The position numbers and the translations under genes were made by a program. From contig NZ_JACJSC010000003.1 of the NCBI RefSeq assembly GCF_014697575.1, positions 124,001-188,000 on the forward strand: DNA of 64,000 nt, read 5' to 3'. The notes under the pieces were generated by a model. The model saw only the letters and a list, made by a program, of their open reading frames with translations. It ran no database searches and was not told where the DNA came from. Positions 1-8,737 of this stretch are shown here, one piece after another. Within the stretch, counting starts at the first letter, position 1; every line of letters starts with the position of its first letter. The DNA is from Planktothrix sp. FACHB-1365 (GTDB taxonomy: Bacteria > Cyanobacteriota > Cyanobacteriia > Cyanobacteriales > Microcoleaceae).

Positions 1-420
1 CAAGCTCAACCGTTTAACGCCGCATCCACCCCCATGTTTGAAGATATTACCCTGAGTCCTCAGTTTAGCCCCGACCCGATGCTAATTCGAGGATTAAGTG
101 GGGGGCCAGCTTTAGCAAAAGATATCGCCGGACGAGAAGACACTCAAACCGGAACTTGTCAGGGTTATGTTGATCAACAACCGGATCATACGTTGATTTT
201 AACCAGTTTTTTTGATTATTTAAAACTTCAAGTCCAAAGTAGTGAAGATACGGTTTTAGTCATTCGCGGGCCTGGAGGAAGCTGGTGTAGTGATGATTCT
301 AAAGATATTAATCCTAGTATTGAAGGTCAATGGTTATCGGGAAAATATGAAATTTGGGTGGGATCTTATAAACCGAATACCTATCACCCCTATGTAATTT
401 CAATTACTGATAAACAATAG
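1..420 (+). CDS. C-terminal part of an exported-type cyanobacterial protein (5' truncated by window edge)
   Basis: The frame is open from the first base, so the ATG at 34 is probably internal and this is the tail of a longer protein. The visible 139 residues resemble a C-terminal domain that recurs in cyanobacterial surface or secreted proteins: a GLSGGP segment, a TGTCQGYV stretch, a PDH turn, then DTVLVIRGPGGSWCSDD and an IWVGSY motif near the end. Two cysteines (in TCQGY and SWCSDD) could form a disulfide, which would suit an extracytoplasmic location. I cannot name the family or a function. The upstream domains, which would decide the role, lie outside the window. Confidence 0.6.
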   Translation, partial: QAQPFNAASTPMFEDITLSPQFSPDPMLIRGLSGGPALAKDIAGREDTQTGTCQGYVDQQPDHTLILTSFFDYLKLQVQSSEDTVLVIRGPGGSWCSDDSKDINPSIEGQWLSGKYEIWVGSYKPNTYHPYVISITDKQ

Positions 421-495
421 TGTCGGCTTAAACCCTTGTCACTCTAACGATTACGATCGCCACTTTAATTTTATAAGACAAAAACTGGGGGGACT

Positions 496-563
496 CAGAA
501 ACCGGGTTTCTGCCTTAATCTTTGCTGCATAACAGAAAGAGAGCTTAAGAAACCCGGTTTCTG
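496..563. repeat. Two copies of a short palindromic AGAAACC(C/G)GGTTTCT repeat
   Basis: A 17-bp palindrome at 496-512 and a near-identical copy at 547-563 sit 34 bp apart in the gap between the first two genes. A related AAACCGGGTTTCTA stretch overlaps the 3' end of the HigA-like gene at about 10614. This is a dispersed short palindrome with no evident coding role. Confidence 0.6.
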
Positions 564-591
564 CAATCAACCCCTGAAATCCATTTCGGGC

Positions 592-619
592 GTAGGGGCG
601 AGGCGCGCCTCGCCCCTAC
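592..619. repeat. Perfect 28-bp GC-rich palindrome
   Basis: Each arm reads GTAGGGGCGAGGCG and the two arms are perfect complements with no spacer. It stands out from the AT-rich surroundings. In length and end sequence (GTAG...CTAC) it resembles the other 28-bp palindromes at 44260 and 49183, which suggests a mobile or REP-like repeat class. Downstream bases include a T-run on the plus strand, so it might also stop plus-strand transcription. Confidence 0.7.
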
Positions 620-635
620 AAAGTTTTTGTTAAAA

Positions 636-986
636 TCAACCTGGACTAGAGGTGTTAAAAACTAACACTGTTGCCACCCAAATCGGTGTTTTTCCTTCAG
701 CAAAAACTGCCCCATCTAAGGTATAAGCATGACCTTTTGTATCAACCCAACCAATACATTTATCATGGGCATCATAGACCTTCATATCAGCGCCTAAACA
801 GCCGATATAATGGTCGCCCGTGTTATAAAATTTTTGCCCCTCAATATGTCCGGCTTGTCCGCCACTATCCCAATAAACATCACCATCTGCAATCTGTTGA
901 TGGGGGTCAATTTCTAAAGATTGTATTAAATTATTAAAGATAGAATCTAGGTTATGATCGTCGCCATTTTCGAGAGGATTATTCAT
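636..986 (-). CDS. Small beta-rich protein of unknown function (4-fold beta flower-like pattern)
   Basis: A 116-residue soluble protein. After an acidic, Asn-rich N-terminus of about 35 residues it contains short repeating strands with Gly turns: GGQAGHIEG, KFYNTGDHYIGCLGADMKVYD, KCIGWVDTKGHAYTLDG. This alternation of G-x-hydrophobic, Y-D and I/V-G units recalls the 4-fold beta-flower fold of small bacterial proteins; that assignment is by pattern only. No catalytic motif or membrane segment is visible. It stands alone, convergent with the fragment at the left edge and separated by about 50 bp from the Uma2 genes. Confidence 0.55.
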   Translation of the reverse strand: MNNPLENGDDHNLDSIFNNLIQSLEIDPHQQIADGDVYWDSGGQAGHIEGQKFYNTGDHYIGCLGADMKVYDAHDKCIGWVDTKGHAYTLDGAVFAEGKTPIWVATVLVFNTSSPG

Positions 987-1037
987 GGCTATGATCCAAA
1001 ATATTTAACTTTTTATTATAACGTAGTCATCATTTAT

Positions 1038-1682
1038 TTAACAAGGAATGAACTGTCTAACAAAACTTCTAAACGCTTTTAACGTTGCAGTTTCTCCGTC
1101 GATTAAACTTTGACGAATATATTGAGGAATGATTTCTAAAGGTAGCCAAGGAAAATGTAAACTTTGAGTGACTTGCTGATAAGATTGAGTCGTTTTATCT
1201 AAAATAAACACTTCTAGTTTTCTGCCATTATAACGCCACAGTTCAGGAACTCCAAAGGCTGCATAAATTGGACGTTTATCTAAAGAACTGCTAGTGATAT
1301 CAATTTCTAAAACTAAATCGGGTGGGGGGTCTGATGCTAAATCAATATTCTGTTGATTTCTAACTAACGGTTCATTTTCTAAATAATAACAAGAATCCGG
1401 TTCTGCACCTTTTAAGACTTCTTCTCGTTTTAAGGTTAAAGATCCCATTTTTTTAAGATTTAGGTTTAATTCATCAGCTATAGCCCGAATTAAATCATCA
1501 ATAAACCGATTATTATTTTCATGTTCTCCTAATGGGGTCATAATTTCTAATACTCCCTGATCATAATATAACCGAGCCGAGCGATTATTTCCTAAATCGG
1601 TTAATAAATTGATAAACGTTTTCCAACTTACCTGTTTTAACAGGGTGCGTTGTTCGGGTAGAACTAATGTTGCTATTGTCAT
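1038..1682 (-). CDS. Uma2 family (DUF820) PD-(D/E)XK endonuclease-like protein, tandem copy A
   Basis: A 214-residue Uma2/DUF820 protein. Family-typical elements are visible: the N-terminal SWKTFINLL and LYYDQGVLEIMTPLGEHE segments, then EPDSCYYLEN, PDLVLEIDITSSS (the PD...ExD pair expected of a restriction-endonuclease-like fold), and FGVPELWRYNGRKLEVF. The role of Uma2 proteins is not established; they are strongly amplified in cyanobacteria. The copy immediately upstream (1702-2346) is almost identical, so this is a recent tandem duplication with a 19-bp gap. Main differences are around residues 62-90 and at the C-terminus. All nuclease-like residues are retained in both copies. Confidence 0.85.
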   Translation of the reverse strand: MTIATLVLPEQRTLLKQVSWKTFINLLTDLGNNRSARLYYDQGVLEIMTPLGEHENNNRFIDDLIRAIADELNLNLKKMGSLTLKREEVLKGAEPDSCYYLENEPLVRNQQNIDLASDPPPDLVLEIDITSSSLDKRPIYAAFGVPELWRYNGRKLEVFILDKTTQSYQQVTQSLHFPWLPLEIIPQYIRQSLIDGETATLKAFRSFVRQFIPC

Positions 1683-1701
1683 GGTATTTAACCTTACTTG
1701 T

Positions 1702-2346
1702 TCAAGAACGCATCAACTGTCTAACAAAACTTCTAAACGCTTTTAACGTTGCAGTTTCTCCATCGATTAAACTTTGACGAATATATTGAGGAATGATTTC
1801 TAAAGGTAGCCAAGGAAAATGTAAACTTTGAGTGACTTGCTGATAAGATTGAGTCGTTTTATCTAAAATAAAAACTTCTAGTTTTCTGCCATCATAACGC
1901 CACAATTCAGGAACTCCAAAGGCTGCATAAATCGGTCGTTTATCTAAAGAACTGCTGGTGATATCAATTTCTAAGACTAAATCAGGGGCGGGGTCTGATG
2001 CTAAATCAATATTCTGTTGATTTCTAACTAACGGTTCATTTTCTAAATAATAACAAGAATCCGGTTCTGCACCTTTTAATCGTTCTTCTCGTTTTAATGT
2101 TAAAGATCCAAATCGTTTAAGATTCAAGTTTAATTCATCTGCAATTACTCCGATTAAACACTCAATAAACCGATTATTATTTTCATGTTCTCCTAATGGA
2201 GTCATAATTTCTAATACTCCCTGATCATAATATAAACGAGCCGAACGATTATCTCCTAAATCGGTTAATAAATTGATAAACGTTTTCCAACTTACCTGTT
2301 TTAAAAGGGTGCGTTGTTCCGGTAAAAATAAAGTAGATGTAGTCAT
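1702..2346 (-). CDS. Uma2 family (DUF820) PD-(D/E)XK endonuclease-like protein, tandem copy B
   Basis: A 214-residue paralogue of the next gene downstream, with the same order of motifs: SWKTFINLL, LEIMTPLGEHENNNRFIE, EPDSCYYLEN, PDLVLEIDITSSSLDKR. It differs from its neighbour at a few clustered positions (for example FIECLIGVIADELNLNLKRFGS against FIDDLIRAIADELNLNLKKMGS) and ends in QLMRS rather than QFIPC. Start is an ATG with a GGAGG-like stretch a few bases upstream on the minus strand. It is the first gene of the pair and probably co-transcribed with copy A. Function unknown; not an obvious restriction enzyme because no methyltransferase is nearby. Confidence 0.85.
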   Translation of the reverse strand: MTTSTLFLPEQRTLLKQVSWKTFINLLTDLGDNRSARLYYDQGVLEIMTPLGEHENNNRFIECLIGVIADELNLNLKRFGSLTLKREERLKGAEPDSCYYLENEPLVRNQQNIDLASDPAPDLVLEIDITSSSLDKRPIYAAFGVPELWRYDGRKLEVFILDKTTQSYQQVTQSLHFPWLPLEIIPQYIRQSLIDGETATLKAFRSFVRQLMRS

Positions 2347-2506
2347 TGTGGGTTTACCTCCATCTATTTAGGATAACCTCAAATCAGGGGTTTGGCAATG
2401 CCAGAAATTTTAAGCAAGTGATAACGCTTATTTTATCTCCGAGGTTATCAACACCATTTTTATTCCTAGTCTAACAGATCATGAATAAAATTTAGCCTTC
2501 CTGCAA

Positions 2507-3952
2507 TTAAAAACCGGACTGTTTTACTACCTGAATTGCCTTTCTCCGAACTTCTAAAATTTGACCAATCTCACGCGCAAAACTCGGTTGACGTTCAATC
2601 ATTTGATTAACAACAGTCGAAGGAATAATCATCACTTCTAAATCTTCAATAGCCGTTACAGAAACTGTACTAGGTTCACCCGAAAAAAGAGCCATTTCCC
2701 CAAAAAATTCTCCTGCTTTCAGTGACAATACTTCGCATTCAGTTCCCCAAGCATCCGGGGTTGTTAAAAGGGCTTTTCCTGAAATAATAATATAGAGATC
2801 ATTACCGGGATAGCCTTGCTGAATTACTTTTTCTCCTGTACCAAAGTGATGAAGCATAACCCCTTGAGACAGATTATCTAGGTTAGTTTGTTCTTTTTTT
2901 AGGGGGACAAATACCGGAATTGATTGTAGGGTTTCAGCAAATTTTTTAGAGGGATCTTCTGCTGGAGAATTCGAGCCACGAACATGATATAACGTCCGAA
3001 TTGGAAAAGGAATTTTTAAATTATTGCGTTGGGCGGCATACCAAATTCGAGTCATAAATCGATCCCGAATTTTTTCCAATTCGCTATAGTTTTCAATAAA
3101 AAATTTTACTTCATAAGTTACACTAGAATCATCATAACAAAGGGTAAAAATCTGCGGTTCGGGTTCGCTTAAAATTCCCTGAGTTGAAAGGGCTGTACTT
3201 TTTAAAACTTGTTTGGCTAAATTGGGTGGATCATTATAGGAAAATCCAATTTGAATCCGTTCTGCATGAAGGCGTAAGGGTTGGCTAAAGTTATGAATGG
3301 TTTCTCCACTAATCACTTTATGGGGAATTACAATCATTTCCCGATCAAAGGTTTGTAGGCGAACTGCACGCCAATTAATATCAATAACTTGTCCGACCGT
3401 ATCTCCTACTTTTAACCAATCTCCAACGGTAAATGGACGCTCAAATAACAGTGCAATTCCTGACATAATACTACCTAATGTATCTTGAAGGGCTAAAGCA
3501 ATGACGATGGAACTCACCCCCAATGCGGTTGCTAAACCTGCTAGATCCGCATTCCAAACACTTGATAACGCGATCGCAGTTCCTACCAAAATCAAAAATA
3601 GTCGAGAAAGATCAATCAGAAGTTTAGGAAATCTCGCCCGCCAAGTATCAGCTTCTGCTTGTTCAAACAAGATAACATTCAGTAAAGAAAGTGCAGCATG
3701 AATCACAAAAATCCATAACAATGTTTGAACTGTTTTGATTAAATTGCTATTAGGATCAAGTTTAAGAACATACTGCATAAACAGCATGAACACCAGCACA
3801 GGTAAGACTAAATTTCTGACTACCTGTAACGTTGTTGCTAGAGGTTTACCCCGTCTTTTAAGACGATGAATTATTTCTCCTAAAACGATGATTAAAAAAG
3901 GAAACCCTACAGTAAGGATGATTGACCAAATAAATAAATTACTTTGAATCAT
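2507..3952 (-). CDS. MscS-family channel with C-terminal cyclic-nucleotide-binding domain (bCNG type)
   Basis: A 481-residue inner-membrane protein. Hydrophobic segments lie at about 8-26, 45-65, 76-96 and 113-132, followed by the MscS pore and beta domain (about 140-225: GVSSIVIALALQDTLGS, then RPFTVGDWLKVGD) and a cytoplasmic alpha/beta part. Residues 365-455 form a cNMP-binding domain with FGEMAL at 417-422. This architecture defines bacterial cyclic-nucleotide-gated channels of the MscS superfamily. Oddity: the phosphate-binding cassette normally reads P-R-x-A-x-V, but here it reads PSTVSV, with Ser428 in place of the Arg, so ordinary cAMP binding is doubtful. The upstream neighbour on the same strand is a nucleotidyl cyclase, which suggests a functional pair. 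Confidence 0.88.
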   Translation of the reverse strand: MIQSNLFIWSIILTVGFPFLIIVLGEIIHRLKRRGKPLATTLQVVRNLVLPVLVFMLFMQYVLKLDPNSNLIKTVQTLLWIFVIHAALSLLNVILFEQAEADTWRARFPKLLIDLSRLFLILVGTAIALSSVWNADLAGLATALGVSSIVIALALQDTLGSIMSGIALLFERPFTVGDWLKVGDTVGQVIDINWRAVRLQTFDREMIVIPHKVISGETIHNFSQPLRLHAERIQIGFSYNDPPNLAKQVLKSTALSTQGILSEPEPQIFTLCYDDSSVTYEVKFFIENYSELEKIRDRFMTRIWYAAQRNNLKIPFPIRTLYHVRGSNSPAEDPSKKFAETLQSIPVFVPLKKEQTNLDNLSQGVMLHHFGTGEKVIQQGYPGNDLYIIISGKALLTTPDAWGTECEVLSLKAGEFFGEMALFSGEPSTVSVTAIEDLEVMIIPSTVVNQMIERQPSFAREIGQILEVRRKAIQVVKQSGF

Positions 3953-4027
3953 TGTAAAGTTAATTGATATCAGTTATGGGATAGGAAATAGATATAAGTT
4001 TAAATTTGTAATAGCGTATCATCTTAT

Positions 4028-6172
4028 TTATAAAATTCCTAAACCCTCAACTTCTATGGCTGAGTGTTTATTTTTCAATAACCAACCATTCAATTTAGGT
4101 TTACCATTAACTTCTGGCTCAGAGATAGGTTCAAACTGATACAGATCCTGAAGCCGACGATAAACGGTCTGAGAAACTAAAATTCTTCCGGGTGGACAGG
4201 CATTTTTGAGGGCTGTAGCCAGGTTAATTGTATCACCCCAAACATCAAAAATACAGCGATTTCGACCCACAATTCCCGCAATAATATCTCCAGCGTTAAT
4301 ACCAATTGAAATATTCAAGGATAATCCTCGTTCATGGCTAAATCGACGCACAATAATCAAAATTTCTAAAGCAACATCAAGGGCGCGTTTATCGTGATCC
4401 AGATAAGGAATTGAAAGTCCACAAACAGCTAGATAACTATCTCCAATTGTTTTAATTTTTTCCATCCCATATCGTTCAGCAACTTCATCAAATGCAGTGA
4501 ATAAATCATTTAAAATAGCGACGGATTCATTAGCACTTAAGGAGCTAGATAGTTTAGAAAATCCGGTTAAATCGCAGAACAAAACAGCAACATTTGATAC
4601 ATCTTCAGCCATATCTTTGTTTCCCCGTTGAAACCGTTTTGCGACTGAAGTAGGAAAAAGACTTAACAATAATTCTTCATTTTCTTGATTTTTTTGTTCT
4701 ACCAGTAAGGTTTGAGTTTGTAGATTCCGTACAATTTTATTAAAGGATTTTGCCAATTCTCCAAATTCATCTTCTGTTTCTAAAGGTACGATCGCATCAA
4801 GTTGTCCAGTAGCGACTTTGCGGGTTCCCTTAATCAGTTGATTGATCGGGTTCACAAATAAATTGGCTAAAACCATTGCAATTAATGTTACCAATAACAT
4901 TAATAATGTCGCTGAAATTAGAATTTGATTCCGAAAAGAATAAATCGGAGCATAGGCTTCTGATATATCTATTTCTGATAAAATCACCCAGTCTAATCCA
5001 TCAATCCGAAGGGGTGCAAAGGAACTCAAAACCGGAATGTTTCGATAGTCTCTAATCCGTCGAGTTCCTTGCTTACCATTTAACGCATCAGCAACGGCTT
5101 CTGTTCTTACATATTGTTGTAAAATAGACGTACCATATTGATTAATTCGGTTGATTTCTGTCTCACTCATTCCTAATGATCTCAATGCTTTAGCATAGCC
5201 TTTTGGATCTTGTACTAAAAACCTCGAAATGGAACGCATGAGGGTATCTCGTCCGACTAAATAGGTTTCCCCTGTTTGACCTAAACCATCGCTTTCCCAA
5301 TGCTGATTACCCGTCATCACATGATTAATTTCATTAACCGGAAGTTGAAAAGCCAACACCCCAATTAGCTCAGATTTATTCAAAATAGGAGCCGCGATAA
5401 ATGCCGCTGGAGCACCATAGGAAGGAGCATAAGCTTGAAAATCAATGATTGTGGCATAATCTCTTGATTGTGATTCTTTTACCTTCTGAAATAGATCAGC
5501 AAGATTACTATTTTGATAGGGGCCGTTTTCTAAATTAGTTGTAAAGTCGGTTTCTTTAAAAACGGTATAAACGATATTTCCTTGGGGATCAATCAGGAAC
5601 ATATCGTAATAACCAAACTTCTGAATAATATTGCGAAAAATAGGGTGATAGCGAGCATGAATTTGGCTATATTCGCTCCCATCTTTGGCATAATCTAAGG
5701 CTTCTTTTTTACCGACTGGATGGGGATTATCAGCGATATAATAATATTGTAAATAACGCGAAGCAATTGTTTTGGGTAGATAGGATTCTAAAATCGGTGA
5801 ACCTTCTTCAGTTTGGGTGAGGCGGGGAAGAAATTTGTTACGGTAGTAAGTGATTAATTTGGGGTCAAAACTCTGGGAAATATTAATAGTTTGGAGTTGA
5901 GGATAAGCCGTTGCAAATTCTTGCATCGCCGCGATGATTGCTGGATCTTCGCTCAAAGTTTGGGTATGATTGCGAATATTTTTAAAGTAGGATTCAATTT
6001 GGTAGGCTTTGGACGCGCGAACACTCGTTAACTGATTAAAAACTCGGTGTGTTAGATTTAATTTTCCACTCCGATACCCTAAATAAGCAGTAACTAAAAT
6101 TGAACAACTGCTGACGGCTAGCAGCATCATGATCAGTTTGGATTTGATACTGACAGAGGTGAGCGATCGCAT
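4028..6172 (-). CDS. Membrane-bound class III adenylate/guanylate cyclase with dCache sensor and HAMP
   Basis: Start set at the ATG at 6172, directly before the first membrane segment; an ATG at 6205 is possible and the most upstream codon is only TTG. The 714-residue protein has TM1 (about 11-33), a large periplasmic Cache-like sensor (about 40-400), TM2 (about 416-439), HAMP (about 440-490) and a class III catalytic domain (about 526-698). Metal-binding Asp534 (LFCDLTGF) and Asp578 (KTIGDSY) are present, as are the substrate-site Lys (EKIKTIG), FDVWGDT and Asn650. The transition-state Arg expected four residues after that Asn is Ala654 (NLATALKN instead of NLASRM), so catalysis may be weak. 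It makes cAMP or cGMP if active. The next gene is a cNMP-domain channel. Confidence 0.87.
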   Translation of the reverse strand: MRSLTSVSIKSKLIMMLLAVSSCSILVTAYLGYRSGKLNLTHRVFNQLTSVRASKAYQIESYFKNIRNHTQTLSEDPAIIAAMQEFATAYPQLQTINISQSFDPKLITYYRNKFLPRLTQTEEGSPILESYLPKTIASRYLQYYYIADNPHPVGKKEALDYAKDGSEYSQIHARYHPIFRNIIQKFGYYDMFLIDPQGNIVYTVFKETDFTTNLENGPYQNSNLADLFQKVKESQSRDYATIIDFQAYAPSYGAPAAFIAAPILNKSELIGVLAFQLPVNEINHVMTGNQHWESDGLGQTGETYLVGRDTLMRSISRFLVQDPKGYAKALRSLGMSETEINRINQYGTSILQQYVRTEAVADALNGKQGTRRIRDYRNIPVLSSFAPLRIDGLDWVILSEIDISEAYAPIYSFRNQILISATLLMLLVTLIAMVLANLFVNPINQLIKGTRKVATGQLDAIVPLETEDEFGELAKSFNKIVRNLQTQTLLVEQKNQENEELLLSLFPTSVAKRFQRGNKDMAEDVSNVAVLFCDLTGFSKLSSSLSANESVAILNDLFTAFDEVAERYGMEKIKTIGDSYLAVCGLSIPYLDHDKRALDVALEILIIVRRFSHERGLSLNISIGINAGDIIAGIVGRNRCIFDVWGDTINLATALKNACPPGRILVSQTVYRRLQDLYQFEPISEPEVNGKPKLNGWLLKNKHSAIEVEGLGIL

Positions 6173-6399
6173 AATTAAAAAAGTCAAGATAGAGTTTACC
6201 TCCATCAATGGAGTATAACCTAAGATTTCAGAACACAATATGTCCTAATCAAAGCTGACCTATTATTATTGTTTTTTTTTTAATTATCAGCAGCACAAGC
6301 TACAATTAGAGAAGAAATCAGATGATTCTATTTCTCCGTATCACGATGCGATTAAAAAGCTAATAAATTATTAAATAGGAAATCAAAAATTATCTGATT

Positions 6400-6439
6400 T
6401 TCCCTACCTTCTTCCTCTTCCAGAAAGAAGAATAGGGAA
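6400..6439 (-). terminator. Hairpin downstream of argD, probable terminator
   Basis: Minus-strand arms TTCCCTATTCTTC and GAAGAAGGTAGGGAA pair with a small bulge around a short loop. The hairpin starts about 10 bases after the argD stop codon and is followed by an AT-rich stretch with a short T-run. It most likely ends argD transcription; the T-run is not immediate, so efficiency is uncertain. Confidence 0.5.
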
Positions 6440-6448
6440 GTTATAAAA

Positions 6449-7708
6449 TTAAACTGTTAACTGTTCTAAAGCATTTTCAACCGCTTGTAACGCTTGATTT
6501 ACTTCCTCCTCCGTCACAATTAATGGAGGTACAAAACGCAACACTTTAGGCCCAGCCGGAACTAATAATAATCCCGCTTCCATTGCCACTTTTACGACTT
6601 CTGGAGAGGTTAATTCCACATCTTCTTTTAATTCCAAACCATTAATTAAACCCCAACCTCGGACTTCCGCAATTAAATTCGGATATTTTTGAGCAATTTC
6701 TGTTAATTTGCTGCGAAGTTGTTCACCTCGTTTCTGTACATTTTCCAGAATATTTTCTCGTTCTATTGTTTGACAAACCGCCAACGCCACCCCACAAACA
6801 AACGGATTTCCGCCAAAGGTAGACGCATGACTTCCCGGTTCAAAAACATCACAGAAGGCTTTACACATCATCGCGCCAATGGGAATTCCACCCCCCAAAC
6901 CCTTCGCCGAAGTGAAAATATCGGGTTCAATTCCTAAGTTTTCATAACCCCATAATTTGCCACTGCGACCCATGCCAACTTGGACTTCATCTAAGATTAA
7001 AAGAATACCTTTTTCATCGCAAATTTGACGAATTTTTTGGAAATATTCAATATTCCCAGGACGCACACCGCCTTCTCCTTGCAGTGCTTCTAACATAATG
7101 GCGGCAACCCGTCGTCCGTCTTTATCAACTTCGGAAATTGTCGCTTCTAAAGCTTCAATATCATTATAAGGAATATAAACAAATCCGGGGACTAAGGGAC
7201 TAAACCCTTTTTGATATTTGGGTTGTCCGGTCGCTGTAATTGTTGCTAATGTGCGACCATGAAAACTGGCATGGGCGGTTAAAATAACCGGGTCTTCAAT
7301 ATTGAGTTTGTCATGGGCATATTTTCGGGCTAATTTAATCGCGCCTTCGTTTGCTTCCGCCCCAGAATTACAGAAAAAAGCTTTATCGGCACAGGAATGA
7401 TCGGTTAACCATTTGGCTAATTCTCCTTGCACAGGAATATAATATAAATTAGAAACATGGTGCAAAGTTTTAATTTGCTTTGTTACCGCTTCAATTAAGG
7501 CAGGATGGGCGTGTCCCAGGGTACAAGTTGCAATTCCGGCGACAAAATCCAAGTATTCTTTACCCTGTGTATCCCAAACCCGACACCCTTCTCCCCGCTC
7601 TAATGCAATGGGGAAACGGGCGTAAGTATTCATGACATGAGAATTAAAGTCATCAATACTAAAATGATTGGTAACAGGGGGTTCTTTCACTAAGGTTTCT
7701 GGACTCAC
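6449..7708 (-). CDS. argD: Acetylornithine aminotransferase
   Basis: A 419-residue class III PLP aminotransferase of arginine synthesis, converting N-acetylglutamate semialdehyde to N-acetylornithine with glutamate as donor. Visible are the RVWDTQGKEYLDFVAGIA entry, the cofactor-binding CNSGAEANEGAIKLAR, FHGRTLATITATGQPKYQ, the LDEVQVGMGRSG segment with the PLP-contacting Asp, and the Schiff-base Lys in TSAKGLGGGIPIGA. Start is GTG at 7708, supported by a GGAG six bases upstream. It stands as a single gene, with a hairpin just after the stop. Related GABA or ornithine aminotransferases share the fold, but the whole pattern fits ArgD best. Confidence 0.93.
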   Translation of the reverse strand: MSPETLVKEPPVTNHFSIDDFNSHVMNTYARFPIALERGEGCRVWDTQGKEYLDFVAGIATCTLGHAHPALIEAVTKQIKTLHHVSNLYYIPVQGELAKWLTDHSCADKAFFCNSGAEANEGAIKLARKYAHDKLNIEDPVILTAHASFHGRTLATITATGQPKYQKGFSPLVPGFVYIPYNDIEALEATISEVDKDGRRVAAIMLEALQGEGGVRPGNIEYFQKIRQICDEKGILLILDEVQVGMGRSGKLWGYENLGIEPDIFTSAKGLGGGIPIGAMMCKAFCDVFEPGSHASTFGGNPFVCGVALAVCQTIERENILENVQKRGEQLRSKLTEIAQKYPNLIAEVRGWGLINGLELKEDVELTSPEVVKVAMEAGLLLVPAGPKVLRFVPPLIVTEEEVNQALQAVENALEQLTV

Positions 7709-7793
7709 AAATCACTCCTGAACTCGGTTGGTGTTTGATTCTCAATTTTAGGGTAAATTTTTCATTTTAGGGGGTTGTTTTGTTAGAAGATCC

Positions 7794-8168
7794 CTATAAT
7801 TTATATTCTAAGGGTTCACAAAATTCATTAATTCCCGATTTTACCGCATAAAGAACAACGGGAGTAATTAATAATGCAGGACATTGATTTTCTGCAATTA
7901 AAGATTCTACCATCGCTTTAATATTGCCTTGAATTAATTCTTCTCGGAGGTCTTTATTACACAAACTCACGCGATATCGTTTCGCTAACCCATCTAACCA
8001 ATTTTCCGAAGTATCGGGTAATTGCCCAACATGAATTGCCATTTCTATAGCCGCATCTTCGAGATCTCCTTCACAATCTTCAATTCGATCTAAAGCTTCT
8101 AAAGCAACAGAATATTCAGCCAGTTGTGAGCGAAATTGAGCAATTTCTTGAGACGTTAGAATAATCAT
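7794..8168 (-). CDS. Conserved hypothetical protein downstream of ruvC
   Basis: A 124-residue soluble, acidic protein, mainly helical, beginning ILTSQEIAQFRSQLAEYSVALEALDRIEDCEGDLEDAAIEMA. No known catalytic motif or membrane segment is visible. Its start lies 17 bp after the ruvC stop codon on the same strand, so the two are probably one transcript. I do not recognise a family; the spacing suggests a linked but possibly unrelated role. Confidence 0.65.
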   Translation of the reverse strand: MIILTSQEIAQFRSQLAEYSVALEALDRIEDCEGDLEDAAIEMAIHVGQLPDTSENWLDGLAKRYRVSLCNKDLREELIQGNIKAMVESLIAENQCPALLITPVVLYAVKSGINEFCEPLEYKL

Positions 8169-8185
8169 AACTAACTCGTTAAACT

Positions 8186-8707
8186 TCAGGAACTTAATGG
8201 GTATTGAAACATGATATCAGGATCAAACCAAGCGGTTAGGGCAACGGCTAAAGCATCAGCAGCATCATCCGGTCTAGGAATTTCTGTTAAATTCAGTTCC
8301 CGTGCAACTGCTTGCTGAACCTGATATTTATCCGCATTGCCATGTCCTGTCAAAGCCTTTTTAACTTGACCCGGAGTAAACTCAACTAAGGGAATCTGAT
8401 GTTGAGCTAAGACTAATAATAACACTCCTTTTGCTTGAGCAACAGCAATAGTATTTGCCATGCGATAAAAAAACAGCTTTTCAACAATCGCTAAATCCGG
8501 TTTGATGTGGGTTAATAACTGATTTACATCATCATAAATAATACATAACCGTTTCCCTAATTCCGTTTTTGCTGGTGTTTTAATTACTCCAAAATCAATC
8601 AGAGAAACCGCTTCTTGTTCCTGAGTTTTATCATTAATTTGACATTCAATTGCCCCAAATCCTAATATTGCTAACCCCGGATCAAATCCTAAAATTATTT
8701 TTTTCAT
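8186..8707 (-). CDS. ruvC: Crossover junction endodeoxyribonuclease RuvC
   Basis: A 173-residue Holliday-junction resolvase with an RNase H-like fold that cuts four-way DNA junctions during recombination. The acidic catalytic residues are in place: Asp in [12 protein letters not shown] at the N-terminus, Glu in VEKLFFYR, and the Asp pair in [13 protein letters not shown] near the C-terminus. [10 protein letters not shown], typical of RuvC, precedes the last helix. Length is normal for the family. A small gene of unknown function follows 17 bp downstream; upstream lies a MITE-like repeat and then chlI. Confidence 0.93.
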   Translation of the reverse strand: MKKIILGFDPGLAILGFGAIECQINDKTQEQEAVSLIDFGVIKTPAKTELGKRLCIIYDDVNQLLTHIKPDLAIVEKLFFYRMANTIAVAQAKGVLLLVLAQHQIPLVEFTPGQVKKALTGHGNADKYQVQQAVARELNLTEIPRPDDAADALAVALTAWFDPDIMFQYPLSS

Positions 8708-8737
8708 CTAAAAACTGCTATAAGTGGCTCCCGGTTT

